Positions 17,066 through 25,950 of a DNA stretch of 64,000 bases are shown here, one piece after another (positions within the stretch are counted from its first letter, which is position 1; every line of letters begins with the position of its first letter). Both the position numbers and the translations under genes were made by a program. The stretch comes from Sphingobium cloacae (GTDB taxonomy: Bacteria; Pseudomonadota; Alphaproteobacteria; Sphingomonadales; Sphingomonadaceae), in NCBI RefSeq assembly GCF_002355855.1, contig NZ_AP017655.1, positions 372,001-436,000 on the forward strand, in the 5' to 3' direction. The notes beneath the pieces were generated by a model, which made no database searches, had not been told where the DNA came from, and was given only the letters and a program-made list of their open reading frames with translations.

Positions 17066-17323
17066 TTACTTTGCACGCTGGGCCCGCCAGTTTCCGTCCT
17101 TTCGCTGGGCGATGCGCCAAGTTCGAGCTGCAACCTTCGTACCCTTGCCCGTCCGATAATCCGGTATCATCAGCAGGACTGTGTCGCCATCCTTGCGCCA
17201 TTCGGCGATGACGGTGACCCCATCCCCGAATTCGACAAGGCATTCCGGTTCGGGTCTCGCATCGTCCCCCATGACAACCTGGCAGCCCGGATAGGCGTGG
17301 CTTTCGGGGAAGATGACATGCAT
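17066..17323 (-). CDS. small hypothetical protein
   Basis: The 85-residue product begins MHVIFPESHAYPGCQVVMGD and contains VEFGDGVTVIAEWRKDGDTV and VPDYRTGKGTKVAARTWRI-like sequence (as seen, LLMIPDYRTGKGTKVAARTW), which look like a small beta-rich domain with a basic tail. An AGGCAGG stretch precedes the ATG at 17323. It is convergent with the PNPOx-like gene and divergent from dps. The codon pattern is normal for the region. No family was recognised. Confidence 0.5.
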   Translation of the reverse strand: MHVIFPESHAYPGCQVVMGDDARPEPECLVEFGDGVTVIAEWRKDGDTVLLMIPDYRTGKGTKVAARTWRIAQRKDGNWRAQRAK

Positions 17324-17514
17324 GGACAAACCTGCCTGGTGCAGTCCCTTGCGAGACTTTCCATTAATAGGCGAGCGTGTCACATGCGATCAAGGCGGTA
17401 GTTCGGCGGCGCGGATGTGGCCAGGCGTGAAGTTCATCTGCCTTACCCGTTTTGCGCGCTGCATGTACTCTCGTCGACCAAGAACAGGTTTGGTGACCAC
17501 TGAAGGAGAATGTC

Positions 17515-18126
17515 ATGGTAAAGGCACCCCAAGCATCTACTACAACCAAGGCGCGCGCGGCAAAGGCGCCTGCCAAGCCCAAAGCGCCGGTCAAGGCCAA
17601 GGCGGCGATGAGAGCGAAACCCGCATCCGCGACGCAGAAGGTCACCAGCGATGGAGGGACGCTCCATACCAGCGTCGATAGTGCCGCTCGCGAGAAGGTG
17701 GCGGAGGCGCTGACCAAGGCGGTCGCCGACAGCTACACGCTTTATGCCAAGACGCTGGGCGTCCACTGGAACGTCGTTGGGCCCGCTTTCTTCGGGCTGC
17801 ACAAGCTGACCGATGCACAATATAACGAGTTGCATCAGGCGGCCGATGCCATTGCGGAGCGCATCCGCGCGCTCGGCAAGCTTGCGCCGACCGGGAACGA
17901 AACATTCCGTGCGCTGACGGTGATCGAGAATGAAGCACCGCACAGGCCGACAAACGAGATGATCGCCGAGCTTGCCCGCGACAATGAGACCGTGGCGCGC
18001 CGCATGAGCGAATTCGCCGAACTTGCGGACAAGGCTGGCGATCTGTTCAGCCATGACATGCTCGTGGCACGTATCGGCGTCCACGAGGAGAATGCCTGGA
18101 TGCTGCGCTCGAGCCTGGCGCAATAG
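17515..18126 (+). CDS. dps: Dps-family ferritin-like protein with Lys/Ala/Pro-rich N-terminal tail
   Basis: The 203-residue protein is a Dps: KTLGVHWNVVGPAFFGLHKL and NELHQAADAIAERIRALG carry the His, His and Asp/Glu of the inter-subunit ferroxidase site, and the four-helix length of about 155 residues is normal. Dps dodecamers oxidise Fe(II) with peroxide, store iron and protect DNA. The first 45 residues are an extra low-complexity extension (KARAAKAPAKPKAPVKAKAA), positively charged like the DNA-binding tails of some Dps and histone-H1-like proteins, so DNA compaction is likely. AAGGAG precedes the ATG. No Fur-like box of the local type is visible before it. Confidence 0.9.
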   Translation: MVKAPQASTTTKARAAKAPAKPKAPVKAKAAMRAKPASATQKVTSDGGTLHTSVDSAAREKVAEALTKAVADSYTLYAKTLGVHWNVVGPAFFGLHKLTDAQYNELHQAADAIAERIRALGKLAPTGNETFRALTVIENEAPHRPTNEMIAELARDNETVARRMSEFAELADKAGDLFSHDMLVARIGVHEENAWMLRSSLAQ

Positions 18127-18183
18127 GCAGACCCGGTTGGGCTTTGCGGTTGCGGCGCTCCCGTCGCGGCGTTAGAGACGCTG

Positions 18184-18200
18184 TTGCGAACGTCTCGCAA
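18184..18200. promoter_or_regulatory. Fur-like box, fecI module 3
   Basis: TTGCGA-ACGTC-TCGCAA, perfect half-sites and 5-bp spacer, 50 bp upstream of the module-3 sigma gene. Confidence 0.7.
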
Positions 18201-18249
18201 CTGGTGATTCCCTGTCCGTCCACCGCTGCCCGACGTGTTCGCAGTCGGG

Positions 18250-18768
18250 ATGGCAGGTTTGACGCACGAAAGCATGGCATTGCGGCTCTATCGCTCGCAC
18301 CGCGCGGCGCTGGTCGACTATGCCAAGGGCATCACCGGCAGCCGCGCCCATGCCGAAGATGTCGTTCAGGAAGCGTGGTTCCATCTTGATCGCAAGGGCG
18401 ACGATCCGGCGATCCGCGAGCCGATCGCCTATCTCTACCGGATCGTCCGCAATCTCGCGGTCGACAGCATCCGCCGGTTGCTGCGCGAGCGGACGCGGTG
18501 CGGTGTGGATATCGAGGAAGCGGCCCGCCTCGTGCCGGATGAGAGTCCCAGCGCCGAGGCGACGATCATCGCTCGCGACGATGTGAGGCTCGTGTTCGAA
18601 ACGCTGGAGGATCTCCCCGAACGACAGCGCATCGCGATCGAGATGTATCGCTTCGGCGGCTTCAAGTTGCGGCAGATTGCCGAGCGACTGAACGTTTCGA
18701 TCGCGCTCGTTCATTTGCTGATCGCACAGGGGCTCGAAGCGTGCGATCGTCGGCGCAATGAAGAATAG
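18250..18768 (+). CDS. fecI: FecI-family ECF sigma factor (module 3)
   Basis: The 172-residue ECF factor has region 2 (YRSHRAALVDYAKGITGSRA, AEDVVQEAWFHLDRK, YLYRIVRNLAVDSIRRLL) and region 4 (LPERQRIAIEMYRFGGFKLR, QIAERLNVSIALVHLLIAQG). The ATG at 18250 is preferred; an in-frame GTG 15 bases earlier is possible. The motif block VPDESPSAEATIIARDD closely parallels IPDETPSAETEMIARDE of module 1, showing common descent of the sigma genes. It is plus-strand and leads fecR and receptor of module 3. Confidence 0.9.
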   Translation: MAGLTHESMALRLYRSHRAALVDYAKGITGSRAHAEDVVQEAWFHLDRKGDDPAIREPIAYLYRIVRNLAVDSIRRLLRERTRCGVDIEEAARLVPDESPSAEATIIARDDVRLVFETLEDLPERQRIAIEMYRFGGFKLRQIAERLNVSIALVHLLIAQGLEACDRRRNEE

Positions 18769-18790
18769 TCGCCGATGTCCGCAACGTCTT

Positions 18791-18815
18791 TGAAAAATGG
18801 CCCTTCGGCAACGTC
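18791..18815 (+). promoter_or_regulatory. ECF sigma promoter, fecR module 3
   Basis: TGAAAAAT (18791-18798), 13 bp, CGTC (18812-18815) followed by TCCC; the -10 context CGTCnCCC is shared with the module-3 receptor promoter. Confidence 0.7.
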
Positions 18816-18898
18816 TCCCGTACATGGAGGTTTACTCTCCCTTTTGGCGCCGGAGAATGCGTCCATGGCTGTGGGTTTGCCCTTCGGGAGCACACCCG

Positions 18899-19891
18899 AT
18901 GACAACTGATCGCGATCGCATGAGGAGCGACGCCATCCGCTGGTTGATGCTGCTCCGCGAAGAGCCGGAGGATGAGGCATTGGCTGCCGAGTTCGAAGCC
19001 TGGCGGAAGGCCGACCCGGCGCATGCCGCAGCCTGGGACAGCGCGAACGAGACCTTTGCTGCGATTGGGGACACGCCGCCCGCCTATTCGCACTATTGGC
19101 GGGAGAGCGCGGCGCCCCCGATAGCTGTGTCCCGCCCGGGTGCTGGTCGCCGGTGGACGCGGGCGCTTCGTCGGCGGCCGGTGGCTTGGGTCGCGGGACT
19201 GGCGGCCGCCTGCATCGCCCTGATGGCCGCGCCGGATATCGACCTGCGCCTTCGCGCCGACCACCTGACCGGGGCGGGCCGGATCGATAGCGTAGCACTG
19301 GCCGATGGGAGCCGGGTCGCGCTGGGCCCCGACAGCGCGATCCAGGTTGCTTACAGCGGCAACGCGCGGGCCGTGCGGCTGTTGGCCGGGCAGGCATGGT
19401 TCGAGGTGGCGCCGGACGCCCGGAGGCCGTTCACGGTGCGTGCTCGTGACATCACGACAACGGTGCTCGGCACCGGATTCGACGTGCGCATGATTGGCGG
19501 CAGGACGTCGGTCTCGGTCGGTCATGGCCGGGTCGAGGTCCGTGACGATGGGGTCGTACCCGCTCGTGCGAGGACGCTTGATGCGGGGCAATGGGTGCGC
19601 ATCGGCGAGGACAAGGCGATCGTCAGCGGTGCCGGGCGCGTCGATCTGGCGGGTGGCTGGCGCAAGGGTGAGGTGCAGGTGATCGACCGTACGATTGCCG
19701 AAGTGATCGACGAAATCCGCCCCTGGTACAGTGGGAAGATCGTGCTCGCCAACCGGGCTCTGGGCAAGCAACGGGTCACAGGCGTCTACAAGATTGGCGA
19801 TCCCGGCGCGGCCTTGCAGGCGTTGGTGACACCCCATGGCGGCAGCGTCAGGCGGGTGACGCCGTGGTTGCTGATCGTCTCTGGCGCCTGA
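18899..19891 (+). CDS. fecR: FecR-type regulator (module 3)
   Basis: The protein of about 330 residues has an N-terminal sigma-binding domain (AIRWLMLLREEPEDEALAAE, FEAWRKADPAHAAAWDSANE), a membrane helix near VAWVAGLAAACIALMAAP, a FecR domain (LADGSRVALGPDSAIQVAYS, WFEVAPDARRPFTV, VLGTGFDVRMIGG) and a C-terminal DUF4974-like domain (RTIAEVIDEIRPWYSGKIVL). Start codons upstream of 18816 are ruled out by the promoter, and the ATG at 18899 gives the standard family N-terminus. It lies between the sigma and receptor genes. Confidence 0.9.
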   Translation: MTTDRDRMRSDAIRWLMLLREEPEDEALAAEFEAWRKADPAHAAAWDSANETFAAIGDTPPAYSHYWRESAAPPIAVSRPGAGRRWTRALRRRPVAWVAGLAAACIALMAAPDIDLRLRADHLTGAGRIDSVALADGSRVALGPDSAIQVAYSGNARAVRLLAGQAWFEVAPDARRPFTVRARDITTTVLGTGFDVRMIGGRTSVSVGHGRVEVRDDGVVPARARTLDAGQWVRIGEDKAIVSGAGRVDLAGGWRKGEVQVIDRTIAEVIDEIRPWYSGKIVLANRALGKQRVTGVYKIGDPGAALQALVTPHGGSVRRVTPWLLIVSGA

Positions 19892-19947
19892 GACGGTCAG
19901 GCTGCCCGCGCCGTAGAGCGCCGACGAAACTATTTTTCGTCCTTTTC

Positions 19948-19972
19948 TGAAAATTGCCCGTTGGCCAGCGTC
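19948..19972 (+). promoter_or_regulatory. ECF sigma promoter, receptor 3
   Basis: TGAAAATT (19948-19955), 13 bp, CGTC (19969-19972) followed by GCCC, the module-3 type. Confidence 0.7.
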
Positions 19973-19989
19973 GCCCTTTTGAAAGGCTG

Positions 19990-20006
19990 TTGCGACGCAT
20001 TCGCAT
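19990..20006. promoter_or_regulatory. Fur-like box at receptor 3
   Basis: TTGCGA-CGCAT-TCGCAT, 17-bp inverted repeat between the ECF promoter and the receptor start at 20041. Confidence 0.65.
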
Positions 20007-20040
20007 ATCGCGGCCTCATGGGCGAATGGAGGTTGATCGA

Positions 20041-22536
20041 ATGACTGGGGGCAATCGGAATACAAGTGGCGCGCGCGGTGCACTGGCCTGCATGCTCCTT
20101 GCTGCCAGCGCGCTGAGTGCGTCCGGCTTCCCGACGGTTGCATGGGCGCAGGCGGAGGCCACGCAGCGGACTTTCGATATCCCGTCTCAATCCTTGCCTG
20201 AGGCCTTGATCCTCTTCGGTCGTCAGTCAGGGCTCCAGGTGACGGCCGATGCCGATCTTGCCAGTGGCCGCCATGCCAGCGCCGTGCGGGGCACCATGTC
20301 TCCCGCCGAGGCCTTGAGCCGCCTGCTTGCCGGGACCGGACTGACCTTCAGGTTCACGGGATCGAGTACCGTGACGCTCGAACCGGCGCCGCGATCGGCG
20401 GATGGCGCCGTTCAGCTGGGGCCGGTGCGCGTGGAAGGGGCAAGCCACGGTGCTGCATCCTATTCAAGCGGATCGATCGCGACGACACTGACGGAAGGGT
20501 CGCAATCCTACACGGCGCAGGCCGTCGAAGTGGGCGGGAAGACGGCGCGCGCGCTGAGGGAGATCCCGCAGTCGGTGACTGTCATGACGGCGCAGCGCCT
20601 GCGTGATCAGGTCATCACCACCACCGAGGACGCCTTGCGGCAGGCGACGGGTGTGACGGTCACGGACGGCTCCGGCTACCCGCTCGAGTCCTTCTCCGCC
20701 CGCGGTTTCGGGCTCGGCGTGCAGTCCGATGGTGGCGCGCCTGGCGTGAGCAACTTTTGGTACAACACCGGACTGCCCGATGCCGCAGTCCTCGACCATA
20801 TCGAGATTCTGCGCGGCTCGGATGGTCTGTTCGCGGGGAGGGGCGACCCCGGAGGAACGGTGAATATGGTGCGCAAGCGCCCGCTGGACCACAATCAGGT
20901 TTCGGCCGATCTGCTCGCGGGAAGCTGGAACCGCTATCGCGGCGCCGTGGACGTGACAGGGCCGATCGGCTGGAACGGGCGCTTGCGGGGCCGCGCGGTC
21001 GCCGCCTTCGAGGACCGCGATTTCTTCTACAAACCGTCCAGTATGAACAAGCAGGTGTTCTATGGGATTGCGGAAGCCGATGTGACCGCGACCACGCTGC
21101 TGACCTTTGGCGGCAGCTATGAGAAGCGGGAGACCCGCGGCGCCTATGCGGGCACGCCGCGCTCCGTGACGAGGGACGATCTCGGTCTTTCCAGGGACGA
21201 ATGCCTTTGCACGGACTGGTCGTTCCGCGATTACAAGACGAGCGAACTGTTCTTGCGGCTGGAGCAGAAGATCGGCGGTGACTGGACGCTCAAGGTCAAT
21301 CTCACGCGGCAGCGGCAATCCTATGCGTATGAACTTGGCTACCCGCTGGGCACCGTCAATCCGGTGACCGGTGCAGGACCGCTCCTGGCGGGGAGCCGCA
21401 CGGATGTTTCCAATCTCTCCAAACTGGCCGACGTGACCATTGACGGCAGCTTCCGCGTGCTGGGATTGAAACATGACCTGCTGGCGGGGATCAATTACCA
21501 GGACATGTTCAGCGACGGCACCGGTGTTTCCCTCTACCCGACGCGGCCCCCGGCCGATGTGTTCAACTTCGATCCCGCCGGGTTTCCAAGACCGGCGACG
21601 CCGGGCAGCTATGTTCCCCTCCTGCCATTCGGTGGTCAGAAGCAGTTCGGCGCCTATGCGACGCTGCGGTCCCACATAACCAATAGCTTGCGTGTCACCG
21701 CCGGCGTCCGTTTGAGCAATTATACGTATGACTACGCCGCCGGACGGCAGCGCTATGAAGATAACGGCGTCTGGATACCTTATGGGGCGGTGAGTTTCGA
21801 TGTCTCGAAGTCGCTCACCTTGTACGGCAGCTATACATCCATCTACATTCCGCAGGGTGGCAATCTGACGGCGACGGGTGCCCAGCTGCCACCCGTGCGC
21901 GGGAATACCATGGAGATCGGCGTCAAGGGATCGTGGCTCGACGGAAAGCTGAACGGGTCGCTTGCGGCCTATCGTATCGATCGGAGGAACGGAGCGGCGT
22001 TGGATTTCACGTCACCGACGATCCCGGGCTGCTGTTATGTCGCATCCAGAGCGATCCGCGCGCAGGGCATCGATGCCGAACTGGTGGGCGAGATCCTGCC
22101 CGGCTGGGAGATGTCGATCGGCTACACCTACAACGAGAACAAATACCGTTCCGGCTATGGCGCATCGAACGGCGCCGCCTATTTTCCGCGCACGCCGCGC
22201 CATATGCTCAAGCTTTGGACCATGGCGCGCATGCCGGGGAATTGGTCCGCTCTCCGGCTCGGCGGCGGTATCAATGCGCAATCGAAGACCTATGTCGCAG
22301 GATCGGCGAGCATCATCGACGCGAGCGGAACCATCACCGGTACGACGCCCTATCAGTTCACCCAGGGCGCATATGCTGGTGACACGCCTCGAAGAGGAGA
22401 CCCGGATCGGCAAAGGCGGGACCCTGGCGGCGCAGCTGTCGCGGCTCGATCTGATCGTGCTCGACGAGCTTGGATATCTGCCGTTCGCACGCTCGGGAGG
22501 GCAGTTGCTGTTCCACCTCATCAGCAAGCTTTATGA
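20041..22536 (+). pseudogene. TonB-dependent siderophore receptor (module 3), 3' end replaced by IS21 sequence
   Basis: Behind GGAGGT the ATG at 20041 opens a signal peptide ending FPTVAWAQ, an STN domain (FDIPSQSLPEALILFGRQSG), a plug (REIPQSVTVMTAQRLRDQVI, HIEILRGSDGLFAGRGDPGG) and most of the barrel up to [13 protein letters not shown]. At 22376 the DNA switches abruptly to the interior of an IS21 istB gene, so the last strands, including the final NNLFDKxY and terminal Phe motifs seen in receptors 1 and 2, are missing. The frame runs on into IS DNA for about 53 nonsense residues to 22536. Without its C-terminal strand the barrel should not assemble, so the module-3 receptor is probably dead while its sigma and FecR remain intact. 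Confidence 0.9.
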
Positions 22537-22872
22537 GCGCACCAGCGTCATCATCACCACCAACCTTGCCTTCGGCGAGTGGCCTACCGTCTTCGGGGAT
22601 CCCAAGATGACTACGGCGCTGCTCGACCGCGTCACCCACCACTGCGATATCATCGAGACGGGCAACGACAGCTGGCGCTTCAAAAACCGCAGCTGACCGC
22701 TACCTTCGGCGCCTTCAAAAATCTATCTTGCGCTGCGCGCGCCTCCGGTCGGGCTACGCCCGCCCTCCGCCGCACGCAGCGCAAGGCCATCTTCAACAAA
22801 CCAACATCATATCCGAAAAAGGGGGTCCCTCTTCGACGCCGATCGGGGGTCCCTTTTGAACGCCGTTTGACA
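22376..22872 (+). mobile_element. IS21-family 3' fragment (istB tail plus right end)
   Basis: These 497 bases are identical to 59787-60283, the right part of the IS21 element inside the ndvB locus. They encode the last 106 or so residues of istB ([20 protein letters not shown] through SWRFKNRS, stop at 22696) and the non-coding right end with repeats of GGGGGTCCC and the terminal TTTGACA. The left boundary is internal to istB, not an IS end, so a deletion removed the rest of the element together with the receptor tail and probably the front of the next gene. Confidence 0.9.
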
Positions 22873-22892
22873 ACGCAGGCCACCTACAACTC

Positions 22893-23834
22893 GTGCTCCC
22901 TGCGCGCAAAGAAATGGTGCAGGGGCCGGCGCTCGAGGCGTTGCGCGAGGCCTGCGAGGCGGCGATCTTCCGCACCGTCGCCCGCAAGGGTCACCATCGG
23001 CTGTCGCATGCCCATTGGCTGCGGGCCAAGGCGCTGGGCGTGTTCCTCCCTGAAGCCGCACCCTGGCTGTCGGTCTGGACTCCGCGCACCGCGGAAGCGG
23101 ATAGCACCATGTTCGGCGAGCGGGTGGCGGGTGAACCGATGATCCTGATGCCGACGGACCAGGCCCATATCGAGCAGTGTGCCGAGCGCGCCCTCGCGTC
23201 GGGACGTCTGCACGGCGCGACCCCAGTCGAGCCCGTCGATGAATTCGCGGGATACGCCTGGTATGACGAACTTCCGCGAGTGCTCGGATGGTCCTTCCGG
23301 GTCGACCAGGGCGAAGGCGACGTCTTCGATTATGCGGCTGACACGCAGCTGTCGCAGGTCGTGGTCTCCGGGCGCGTCGATGCGATCGAACTCGAAATCG
23401 CCGTGCAGGCGTCAGCCGATTCCGGCGAACCTGCCGAAATCCTCTCGTTACCGGCGGATGTGCTGATTATTCCCGATGACTGCTCGAACGATCTCGATAA
23501 CGTCACCATCCTGCTCAGCGCCGACTGTGCAATCACACCCAGCGAACTCGCCTACCTGCTCGAAGCCGCCTGTTTCTATCACGACGACGATTGCGACGCC
23601 GACAGCTATCATACCCAGCAGGCGACATTCGATATGCAGGCGCGCTTTGCTGCGAACATGTTGCTGCTCGGCGAGGATGCCGCAATCCTTGAGCGAGTCC
23701 GCGAGGCGATCCGCGAGCATGTCTCCTGGCTGATCCCCAAGGACCGGGCGATTAGGATGCAGGCTGTCAACTATCTGGTTGAGGCCAGCTTCGCGGACAA
23801 TGACGACGGGGCCGCTCTCGGCGCCGCCGAATAG
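22893..23834 (+). CDS. mobile-element protein of unknown function, probably 5'-truncated
   Basis: The frame is already open right at the IS end (GHLQLVLPARKEMVQGPALE from about 22877), and the first start codon, a GTG or CTG inside it, is unsupported by a ribosome-binding site, so the front of the gene was most likely removed by the IS. The remaining 313 residues are acidic and soluble, with repeated conserved-looking blocks (EFAGYAWYDELPRVLGWSFR, DVLIIPDDCSNDLDNVTILL, REHVSWLIPKDRAIRMQAVN). From memory similar proteins occur in sphingomonad integrative elements, possibly as the tail of a histidine-kinase-like ATPase, but I cannot establish this from sequence. Confidence 0.5.
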   Translation: MLPARKEMVQGPALEALREACEAAIFRTVARKGHHRLSHAHWLRAKALGVFLPEAAPWLSVWTPRTAEADSTMFGERVAGEPMILMPTDQAHIEQCAERALASGRLHGATPVEPVDEFAGYAWYDELPRVLGWSFRVDQGEGDVFDYAADTQLSQVVVSGRVDAIELEIAVQASADSGEPAEILSLPADVLIIPDDCSNDLDNVTILLSADCAITPSELAYLLEAACFYHDDDCDADSYHTQQATFDMQARFAANMLLLGEDAAILERVREAIREHVSWLIPKDRAIRMQAVNYLVEASFADNDDGAALGAAE

Positions 23835-23908
23835 CCCATTCTCTTTCCGGCCTGCCCGGCGCGTCATCACGCGCGCCGCGGCACGCCATGTCCATGAGGA
23901 ATCGTCCC

Positions 23909-24499
23909 ATGACCCAGGCTCCTCCATTCAGGAAGATTTTCGACGGCGTCGCGACACGCGAGCAGATGTTCGAACTGTTCAACCGCGTTCCCGATTGTTC
24001 GTTAGAGGATCGCATTTCGGGGAAGGCTTTTGAGAATAGATGGTTCGAGATTGAACTCGAATCCTACGAATCCATGCTTGAGGAACTGCCGCCGCTCTTC
24101 ATGCGCGCCGGGATGTTTGCCTGGTCTGAACTCAAGGCCGGTTTCGTCGGTTCGGTCTTCTTCGCCATCACGATCGGACGCAAGCGCTGGTTTACCGGTT
24201 ATTGCAATCTTGGAGATCGCCATAGCCCCGACGCGATGCGGGCGGCAATCATAGCCCATGAGACAGCCGCCGCTCCGGGCATGACCCGCGAACAGAAGCT
24301 GGAACTGATCTGGTCGCACACGCATCCTGATATTCGTGGTCTTGCAGGCGAGGCCGATCCCGATGCGTGGCCCCCGGAAGACCGGGGCAAACGCACGATC
24401 GTCATTTGTGAACCGGACGGCGGTTCCGCTTTGAAACTGCTCGAACGCCTCACCGATGATGAGATCGACCACCGGCTGCCGTCGGGGCCGGCGATCTAG
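23909..24499 (+). CDS. DUF1419 domain protein
   Basis: The 196-residue product begins MTQAPPFRKIFDGVATREQM and continues with SMLEELPPLFMRAGMFAWSE, SVFFAITIGRKRWFTGYCNL and a tail KLLERLTDDEIDHRLP, the layout I associate with DUF1419 proteins of alphaproteobacterial plasmids and integrative elements. Function is unknown. The ATG at 23909 follows GAGGA; an upstream in-frame ATG at 23888 lacks one. It begins a plus-strand run of genes with short spacers. Confidence 0.65.
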   Translation: MTQAPPFRKIFDGVATREQMFELFNRVPDCSLEDRISGKAFENRWFEIELESYESMLEELPPLFMRAGMFAWSELKAGFVGSVFFAITIGRKRWFTGYCNLGDRHSPDAMRAAIIAHETAAAPGMTREQKLELIWSHTHPDIRGLAGEADPDAWPPEDRGKRTIVICEPDGGSALKLLERLTDDEIDHRLPSGPAI

Positions 24500-24542
24500 C
24501 CTGCCGGGTGCTGTTCCATCCTTTCCATCCAGGAGCTGAAAG

Positions 24543-25082
24543 ATGGCCAATCACTATCTGCAAACGGCGTTCGCCATTCCGCTGATGCCGCAGGAAGCAA
24601 TCCTGCTCAAGGAATGCTTCGCCGTATCGACCCAACTGTCCAGCGACTTCGCCGAACTCCCGTCTAACGGGATGCAAGCGGTGAAGACCTATTACGCGTC
24701 GCTCAGCGAGGGATTCAGGAACACCTTTCCGAACAAACCGGAGGAGGAGGATCCTTTCGCGGACTTTCTCGATCTCTGGTCGGATCCGGGCTTTCCCGAG
24801 TTCGATGCCGATCTCATCATTCAAGGCGACCCGGAGGCCAAGACACAGTTCGCGTTCATCAGCGGCCATGAAGCCGACGTTCCGGCCCTCGCATCGCTGA
24901 TCCAGAAAGTCTGCAAATCCGCGCTGCCGTTCGGCTTTCAATGGGCGGAGGTGGCCGACAAGGACATCGCTGACGGTTTCGGAGGCGGTTACTATGTCGT
25001 CACCGATACTGAGATATTCGGCGGCTCGACCCGGTGGCTCATGAAGGAGACGCTGCAAACATTGCGAGCTGGCGCGACATGA
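24543..25082 (+). CDS. conserved mobile-element protein, unknown function
   Basis: The 179-residue acidic soluble protein starts after AGGAGCTGAAAG. Blocks such as MPQEAILLKECFAVSTQLSS and a C-terminal GGGYYVVTDTEIFGGSTRWL suggest a globular alpha/beta fold; no family is recognised. Its last codons overlap the next gene (ATGA at 25079), indicating coupled translation. Located in the run of element genes between the IS21 fragment and the TA pair. Confidence 0.65.
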   Translation: MANHYLQTAFAIPLMPQEAILLKECFAVSTQLSSDFAELPSNGMQAVKTYYASLSEGFRNTFPNKPEEEDPFADFLDLWSDPGFPEFDADLIIQGDPEAKTQFAFISGHEADVPALASLIQKVCKSALPFGFQWAEVADKDIADGFGGGYYVVTDTEIFGGSTRWLMKETLQTLRAGAT

Positions 25083-25444
25083 AGCCGCTGCTCAAGCAGC
25101 CGTGCAACGAATGCCCCTGGCGCCGCGATCATCCCGCCGGCTGGCTGGGCGGCTACCGGCCGGAGGATTTCACGCAGCAGATCCAGTTCGACGGGCCGCC
25201 GCTGCCTTGCCACAAGACCATTCCGGGCGATGGCAGCGATGCCCGCGCGATGTGCGCCGGCGCACTCATCTTCATGCGCAACAGCTGCAAAGGCGCGCAT
25301 CACCCCGAATATGGCGACGCGCTCGATATGATCGAGCCGGATACTGAGACAGTATTCGCCTGGTCACAGGAGTTTATCGACCACCATAATAACCCGGCGC
25401 ATTGGGTCGAGAACGTCCGGGCTCGGATGATGAAGCGCCCCTGA
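25079..25444 (+). CDS. small Cys-rich (DUF6283-like) protein
   Basis: The 121-residue product starts MKPLLKQPCNECPWRRDHPA. The CNECPWR motif plus later Cys residues (LPCHKTIPGD, MCAGALIFMRNSC) look like a metal site, and the CxxCPwR opening with a CHK and a C-G-A-L block is what I recall for DUF6283. That name is tentative. Its ATG overlaps the stop of the gene before. Confidence 0.6.
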   Translation: MKPLLKQPCNECPWRRDHPAGWLGGYRPEDFTQQIQFDGPPLPCHKTIPGDGSDARAMCAGALIFMRNSCKGAHHPEYGDALDMIEPDTETVFAWSQEFIDHHNNPAHWVENVRARMMKRP

Positions 25445-25527
25445 GACCGCCAATAGCTCTTCCATCCCCGACATAGCACCGGACACCTCGTGTGCCCCGT
25501 CTGGTCGCACCCGCGAAGGAGATTCCG

Positions 25528-25950
25528 ATGAACGACGATCAATTCGACGCGCTGGTCGATGACGCTACCCATGCGGTCAACACCCTCATTCCCAACACTG
25601 TGCTGGACGGTCTGCGCGATAGCGAAAGGTCGGATCTGCTTTTCCAGATCAATGACGCGCTGACACCGATCCTGCGCGAAGCGATCGACAGGACCGATAG
25701 CGACAATCCGACCCGCGCCAGCACGATTGCTGCCCTAATCTGCGAGCTGCTGGAGACTCATGCCAAAAAGTGCGACGAGAGCGGCGATTGCAAGGATGAC
25801 CGTCCGCCCCATGTAATTTCGGAAATCCATGGCACAAGCGCCAATATCGACAGCATCGCAAGCTGCGATATCCAGACGGGGACGCAGATCTACCTCGTGC
25901 TGGGCGATCGTTCCGCCTTCCGCATTACCGTGGAGGCGGTCTCCACATGA
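25528..25950 (+). CDS. hypothetical acidic protein
   Basis: The 140-residue product starts MNDDQFDALVDDATHAVNTL behind GAAGGAGATTCCG, an excellent ribosome-binding site. The N-terminal two thirds look helical and the last third (TGTQIYLVLGDRSAFRITVE) beta-rich. There is no membrane segment or recognisable motif. It overlaps the next gene by four bases. Confidence 0.6.
   Translation: MNDDQFDALVDDATHAVNTLIPNTVLDGLRDSERSDLLFQINDALTPILREAIDRTDSDNPTRASTIAALICELLETHAKKCDESGDCKDDRPPHVISEIHGTSANIDSIASCDIQTGTQIYLVLGDRSAFRITVEAVST

Noticed and set aside
22376..22696. Independent istB gene at 22.4 kb
   Set aside because: Only the last third of istB is present, without a start or Walker A motif; it is a fragment.
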